Positions 60,461 to 64,000 of a DNA stretch of 64,000 nucleotides are shown one piece after another. The DNA comes from Bradyrhizobium sp. NFR13. Lineage in GTDB: Bacteria > Pseudomonadota > Alphaproteobacteria > Rhizobiales > Xanthobacteraceae. Under the pieces are notes generated by a model that was not told where the DNA came from, searched no databases, and saw only the letters and a list, made by a program, of their open reading frames with translations. The translations under genes were made by a program, and so were the position numbers. The stretch is taken from positions 868,001 to 932,000 of the forward strand of contig NZ_FOTP01000001.1 in NCBI RefSeq assembly GCF_900114605.1, read 5' to 3'. The number at the start of each line of letters is the position of its first letter. Positions within the stretch are counted from its first letter, which is position 1.

Positions 60461-61387
60461 TCACGACTTCGACGCGACCATCACCAGACTTGGCACCGGC
60501 ATCTCGCGCTCGTTGCGGATCGAGCCGTGATCGACATGGTCCACAACAAGACCGGCATCGGACAGCAATCCACGCAGATGCGTCTCGCTCTGGGCGTAGC
60601 GCAGGCCGGCGCCCAGAATGACGCCCTCGCCGTCATGCGTCTCGGCCGTGAACGCGAACAATCCGCCCGGCTTCAGCACGCGACCGGCCTCGTCGGTCAA
60701 CGGCGTGAGATCGTGCAGATAGATCATCATATCCGCGGCCAGAATCAGGTCGGCGCTCATCTCCGGCCGATGCGCCAGGCCGGCCGCAGCGTCTGCGACT
60801 TCAAGCTCACTATAAAGCCCGGTTGCACGTGCCTGCTGAATCATGCCCGGCGATAGATCGATGCCGATGATCTCGTGGGTGTGAGCGGCAAAGGCGCGGG
60901 CGGCCAAACCAGTCCCGCAGCCGAGATCGATGGCGCGATGGAAGGCTGCCGACTTGCCCTGCGCAGCGCACGTTTCCAGCACGGCCTTGAGCAGGAGTGC
61001 CGGGCCGCGATAGCCGAGTTCACCGACCAGTGAGGCCTCGAACTTCGGGGCATACTGATCGTAAAGAGCCGTGACATAGCCGGGCGGCATTGCTGCAAGC
61101 GGATCGCGATTCAGCCGCATCAGTCTCAAGCCTGCCCCCAGAAAGTCGCGAGAATTCGCCGCTTTTGCACGCTGAAACGCGGCAATCGCGCCGTCCCTAT
61201 CGCCGAGCTTTTCGCTGATGTCACCGAGCGCAAACCAGGCGGACGCAAAGCCCGGCGCGACCTCGATGGCCTGCCGAAACAGGTCAGCAGCGGCCTCCAG
61301 ATCGCCGCGCAATTGCAGATCGCGGCCGTAGTCGAAGCGACGATCGGCGACCAGATCGCCTGATGACATGAAGACGCGGCTGGGCAT
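60461..61387 (-). CDS. TPR-containing SAM-dependent methyltransferase
   Basis: 308 aa. Residues about 15-90 contain two TPR units (QLRGDLEAAADLFRQAIEVAPGFASAWFALGDISEKLGDRDGAIAAFQRAK). A class I methyltransferase domain follows with motif I DLGCGTG (154-160), motif II acidic residue in IIGIDLSPG, and the motif IV-like ADMMIYLHDL. Probably modifies a small molecule or protein; no neighbour tells which. Convergent with OMP gene 2 and divergent from the exonuclease gene with 69 bases between. Confidence 0.87.
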   Translation of the reverse strand: MPSRVFMSSGDLVADRRFDYGRDLQLRGDLEAAADLFRQAIEVAPGFASAWFALGDISEKLGDRDGAIAAFQRAKAANSRDFLGAGLRLMRLNRDPLAAMPPGYVTALYDQYAPKFEASLVGELGYRGPALLLKAVLETCAAQGKSAAFHRAIDLGCGTGLAARAFAAHTHEIIGIDLSPGMIQQARATGLYSELEVADAAAGLAHRPEMSADLILAADMMIYLHDLTPLTDEAGRVLKPGGLFAFTAETHDGEGVILGAGLRYAQSETHLRGLLSDAGLVVDHVDHGSIRNEREMPVPSLVMVASKS

Positions 61388-61456
61388 GCGGGAACCGATG
61401 GGTCAAAGGGGCGTTCGCAGACTCGAACCAACCCCAGGCGGGCTTATATAACCGAC

Positions 61457-62497
61457 ATGCGTCCTCAAGACATCCTCATGTCCGCCCCTGCCGGCCTCTG
61501 CTGCAAACCGGGCGGCTTTCATATCGATCCGGTCAGGCCGGTGGATCGCGCGCTTATCACGCACGGCCATTCCGATCACGCCCGCCCCGGTCACGGCCGT
61601 GTGCTGGCGACGCAGGAAACCCTCGACATGATGCGGCTACGCTATGGCGACAATTTCGCCGGCAGCACGCAGGCCATTGCCTACGGCGAAACGGTCAGGC
61701 TCGGCGACGTCACCGTGTCCTGCCATCCCGCCGGCCATGTGCTGGGATCGGCGCAGATGGCGGTGACCTGCAAGGATATCTGCATCGTCGCCTCTGGCGA
61801 CTACAAGGACGCGCATGATCCGACCTGCACGCCGTTCGAGGTCGTGCCCTGCGATGTGTTCATTACCGAAGCGACGTTCGGGCTTCCGGTGTTTCGTCAC
61901 GGTGATGCCGCCAACGAGGTGAAGAAGCTGCTGGCTTCCGTCGCGCTGTTTCCGGAGCGCGCGCATCTGGTCGGCGCCTATTCGCTGGGAAAGGCGCAGC
62001 GGGTCATCAAGCTGATCCGTCAGGCCGGTTATGATGCGCCGATCTATCTGCATGGCGCGATGGAGACGATCACACACTACTATCAGAGCCGCGGCATCGA
62101 TCTCGGTGACTTGCGCCCGGTGAAAGGCGTCAGGAAAGCCGATCTCGCCGGCACCATCACGCTGGCGCCACCCTCGGCCACGTCGGATGTGTGGACGCGG
62201 CGCTTTCCCGATCCCGTCACCGCCTTCGCATCCGGCTGGATGCGCGTGCGCGCCCGTGCACGGCAACGCGGCGTCGAGCTGCCGCTGGTGGTTTCCGATC
62301 ATGCCGACTGGGACGGCCTCTGCGCCACCATCGGCGCAACCGGCGCCGGCGAAATCTGGGTCACCCATGGCCAGGAAGACGCGCTGGTGCATTGGTGCCA
62401 GAGCAAGGGCCTGACCGCGCGGCCTCTTGCGTTGGTCGGCTATGGCGACGAGGAGGAAGAGGAAACTCTGCCGCCCGGCGAAAGCGCCGACGCATGA
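61457..62497 (+). CDS. ligase-associated DNA damage response exonuclease (MBL fold)
   Basis: 346 aa, metallo-beta-lactamase/beta-CASP type nuclease of the TIGR04122 group. Active-site HGHSDH (36-41, HxHxDH), CHPAGHVLGSAQM, VASGDYKDAHD, and DHADWDG in the C-terminal region. It should process DNA ends for the linked ligase. It is the third cassette member; the stop overlaps the ligase start as ATGA. MRPQDIL start fits the family. Confidence 0.93.
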   Translation: MRPQDILMSAPAGLCCKPGGFHIDPVRPVDRALITHGHSDHARPGHGRVLATQETLDMMRLRYGDNFAGSTQAIAYGETVRLGDVTVSCHPAGHVLGSAQMAVTCKDICIVASGDYKDAHDPTCTPFEVVPCDVFITEATFGLPVFRHGDAANEVKKLLASVALFPERAHLVGAYSLGKAQRVIKLIRQAGYDAPIYLHGAMETITHYYQSRGIDLGDLRPVKGVRKADLAGTITLAPPSATSDVWTRRFPDPVTAFASGWMRVRARARQRGVELPLVVSDHADWDGLCATIGATGAGEIWVTHGQEDALVHWCQSKGLTARPLALVGYGDEEEEETLPPGESADA

Positions 62498-64000
62498 ACC
62501 GCTTCGCCGAACTGCTCGATCGCCTGGCCTACGAGCCCGGCCGTAACAACAAGCTGCGACTGATCACGGGTTATTTTCGCGAAGTGCCGGATCCCGACCG
62601 TGGCTACGCGCTGGCGGCTCTGACAGGTGCGCTGTCGTTCAAGCATGCGAAAGCCGGATTGATCCGCGACCTCATCGCATCGCGCACCGACCCGGTGCTG
62701 TTTGAGCTTTCATACGATTATGTCGGCGATCTCTCGGAAACGGTCGCGCTGATGTGGCCGAAGTCTCCGGACATCGCGCATAACAATCCGCCCCCGCCGA
62801 CGCTCACCGAAGTGGTCACCACCCTCCGCACGCTCGGTAAGTCCGAGCTCCCCGCGCAATTGATGCGCTGGCTCGATGAACTCGACGAGACCGGGCGCTG
62901 GGCACTGCTGAAGCTCGTCACCGGCGCGATGCGGATTGGCGTTTCGGCGCGGCTGGCCAAGACCGCCGCCGCGGCGCTCGGCGACAAGGATCCGCATGAC
63001 GTCGAGCTGGTCTGGCCCGGCCTTGCGTCGCCCTATGGCGAATTGTTCGCCTGGCTCGAAGGTCGCGCGGAGAAGCCGGTCAATCGCGATCCGGCGCCGT
63101 TCCGCCCGGTGATGCTGGCACATGCCGTCGAAGATTCCGACTTCGCCAATCTCGACGCGTCCGATTTCGTCGCGGAGTGGAAATGGGATGGCATCCGGAT
63201 TCAGGCGGTCAGCGGCAAAGGCGATGACGACAGGATCGTCACGCGGCTCTATTCGCGCACCGGCGAGGACATCACCGGAAGCTTTCCGGACCTGACGCCA
63301 TCGCTGCGGCTGCCCGGCGCGATCGATGGCGAGTTGCTGGTGCTGCGCGAAGGTCGCGTGCAGTCATTCAACGTGCTGCAACAACGGCTCAACCGGAAGA
63401 GCGTGACGCCGAAGCTGATGAAGGAATATCCCATTCATCTGCGCGCCTATGATTTGCTCAGCGATGGCGAGACGGATTTGCGCGAACTGCCATTCGAACA
63501 GCGACGAACCAAACTGGAAAGATTCATCGCGGAGCTCGACGACGACAGGATCGATCTGTCCGACCAGATCCCGTTCGCAACATGGGATGCCCTCACCGCC
63601 GCGCGTGCCGATCCTGTCAGTGCCGGAGCCGGCGAAGATGCCGATGCCGTCGAAGGCGTGATGCTGAAGCGGCGCGATTCCGCCTATCTCCCGGGACGAC
63701 CGAAAGGCCAGTGGTGGAAATGGAAGCGCGACCCGCACATCATCGACGCCGTGCTGATGTATGCGCAACGCGGCCACGGCAAGCGCTCGTCCTATTATTC
63801 GGATTACACCTTCGGCGTCTGGACCGCAGGCGAGAGCGGCGATCAGCTGGTGCCGGTCGGCAAAGCCTATTTCGGCTTCACCGACGAGGAGCTGCTGCAA
63901 ATCGATCGCTTCGTCCGCCGCAACACCACCGAGAAGTTCGGCCCGGTCCGCCACGTCACCCACGAACCCGACAAGGGGCTGGTGCTGGAAGTCGCCTTTG
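62494..64000 (+). CDS. ATP-dependent DNA ligase (cut by the window end)
   Basis: 502 residues are visible and the frame is open at base 64000. Adenylation motif I EWKWDGIRIQA, with Lys230 as the AMP-binding lysine, is preceded by an N-terminal DNA-binding domain (LLDRLAYEPGRNNKLRLITGYF) and followed by IDGELLVL and VEGVMLKRRDSAYLPGRPKGQWWKWKRD (motifs IIIa-V). It is the ligase of the TIGR04120 group, about 540-560 aa in full, sealing nicks with ATP. Cotranslated with the exonuclease. Completes the four-part repair set. Confidence 0.93.
   Translation, partial: MNRFAELLDRLAYEPGRNNKLRLITGYFREVPDPDRGYALAALTGALSFKHAKAGLIRDLIASRTDPVLFELSYDYVGDLSETVALMWPKSPDIAHNNPPPPTLTEVVTTLRTLGKSELPAQLMRWLDELDETGRWALLKLVTGAMRIGVSARLAKTAAAALGDKDPHDVELVWPGLASPYGELFAWLEGRAEKPVNRDPAPFRPVMLAHAVEDSDFANLDASDFVAEWKWDGIRIQAVSGKGDDDRIVTRLYSRTGEDITGSFPDLTPSLRLPGAIDGELLVLREGRVQSFNVLQQRLNRKSVTPKLMKEYPIHLRAYDLLSDGETDLRELPFEQRRTKLERFIAELDDDRIDLSDQIPFATWDALTAARADPVSAGAGEDADAVEGVMLKRRDSAYLPGRPKGQWWKWKRDPHIIDAVLMYAQRGHGKRSSYYSDYTFGVWTAGESGDQLVPVGKAYFGFTDEELLQIDRFVRRNTTEKFGPVRHVTHEPDKGLVLEVAF

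Noticed and set aside
61410-61440. tRNA-like GGTTCGAGTC segment on the minus strand
   Set aside because: No matching acceptor or anticodon arms could be found around it.

Overview
The window looks like chromosomal DNA of an alphaproteobacterium of the Bradyrhizobium/Rhodopseudomonas/Afipia/Tardiphaga group (family Nitrobacteraceae). The grounds are high GC with strong third-position G/C bias; a class I (Shemin-pathway) hemA behind a FixK/FNR-type box; a separate ATP synthase F0 operon with both b' and b subunits; a cox operon that runs on into DUF983-SURF1-thrC-M16 peptidase; and intergenic palindromic repeats of the kinds common in this family. The genus is an inference. Gene density is high and almost every gene is intact. 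I saw no tRNA or rRNA, insertion sequence, prophage or CRISPR array.

Layout. 0-9 kb: end of a metallo-beta-lactamase-fold gene, hemA, a GlpM-like membrane protein, a transporter-like hybrid sensor kinase convergent with its LuxR-type response regulator (CrbS/CrbR-like), and an MFS transporter. 9-11.4 kb: YjbQ, three small or hypothetical genes and a DsbA-like isomerase. 11.6-14.3 kb: atpI-atpB-atpE-b'-b. 14.4-25.3 kb, minus strand: lipoprotein, then the respiratory operon read as coxB, coxA, ctaB, coxF (57 aa), ctaG, coxC, DUF983, SURF1, thrC, M16 peptidase, GNAT. 25.8-33.7 kb: IalB-like protein, PepSY membrane protein, tldD, lepB, DUF6644/DUF6152/PAN-domain genes, gshA, a MarR regulator. 33.8-41.2 kb: glutathione transferase, a fatty-acid oxidation set (fadJ-like, thiolase, acyl-CoA dehydrogenase) and a divergent SnoaL/TetR pair. 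41.4-52.3 kb: PodJ-like polarity protein, a ClpP-like membrane protein, TauE plus TIGR02186, a divergent Nramp transporter, an MBL hydrolase, an EamA exporter with a divergent LysR, and an AllA-like protein. 52.3-64 kb: the four-protein 'ligase-associated DNA damage response' set split in two (helicase and PdeM; exonuclease and ATP ligase), around an orphan ABC binding protein, two tandem double-barrel outer-membrane protein genes and a TPR-methyltransferase.

How it fits together. Haem made through HemA supplies the haem a route (CtaB, SURF1, CtaG, CoxF) for the aa3-type oxidase, whose proton gradient drives the ATP synthase encoded nearby. The most interesting features are an intergenic-type palindromic repeat sitting in frame inside the Lhr-type helicase, the tandem duplication of an outer-membrane gene that is itself an internal duplication (with duplicated promoter block and homogenised 3' end), the split DNA-repair cassette, and several perfect palindromes placed as operators (hemA, thrC, the MarR/GST pair, the TetR/SnoaL pair).
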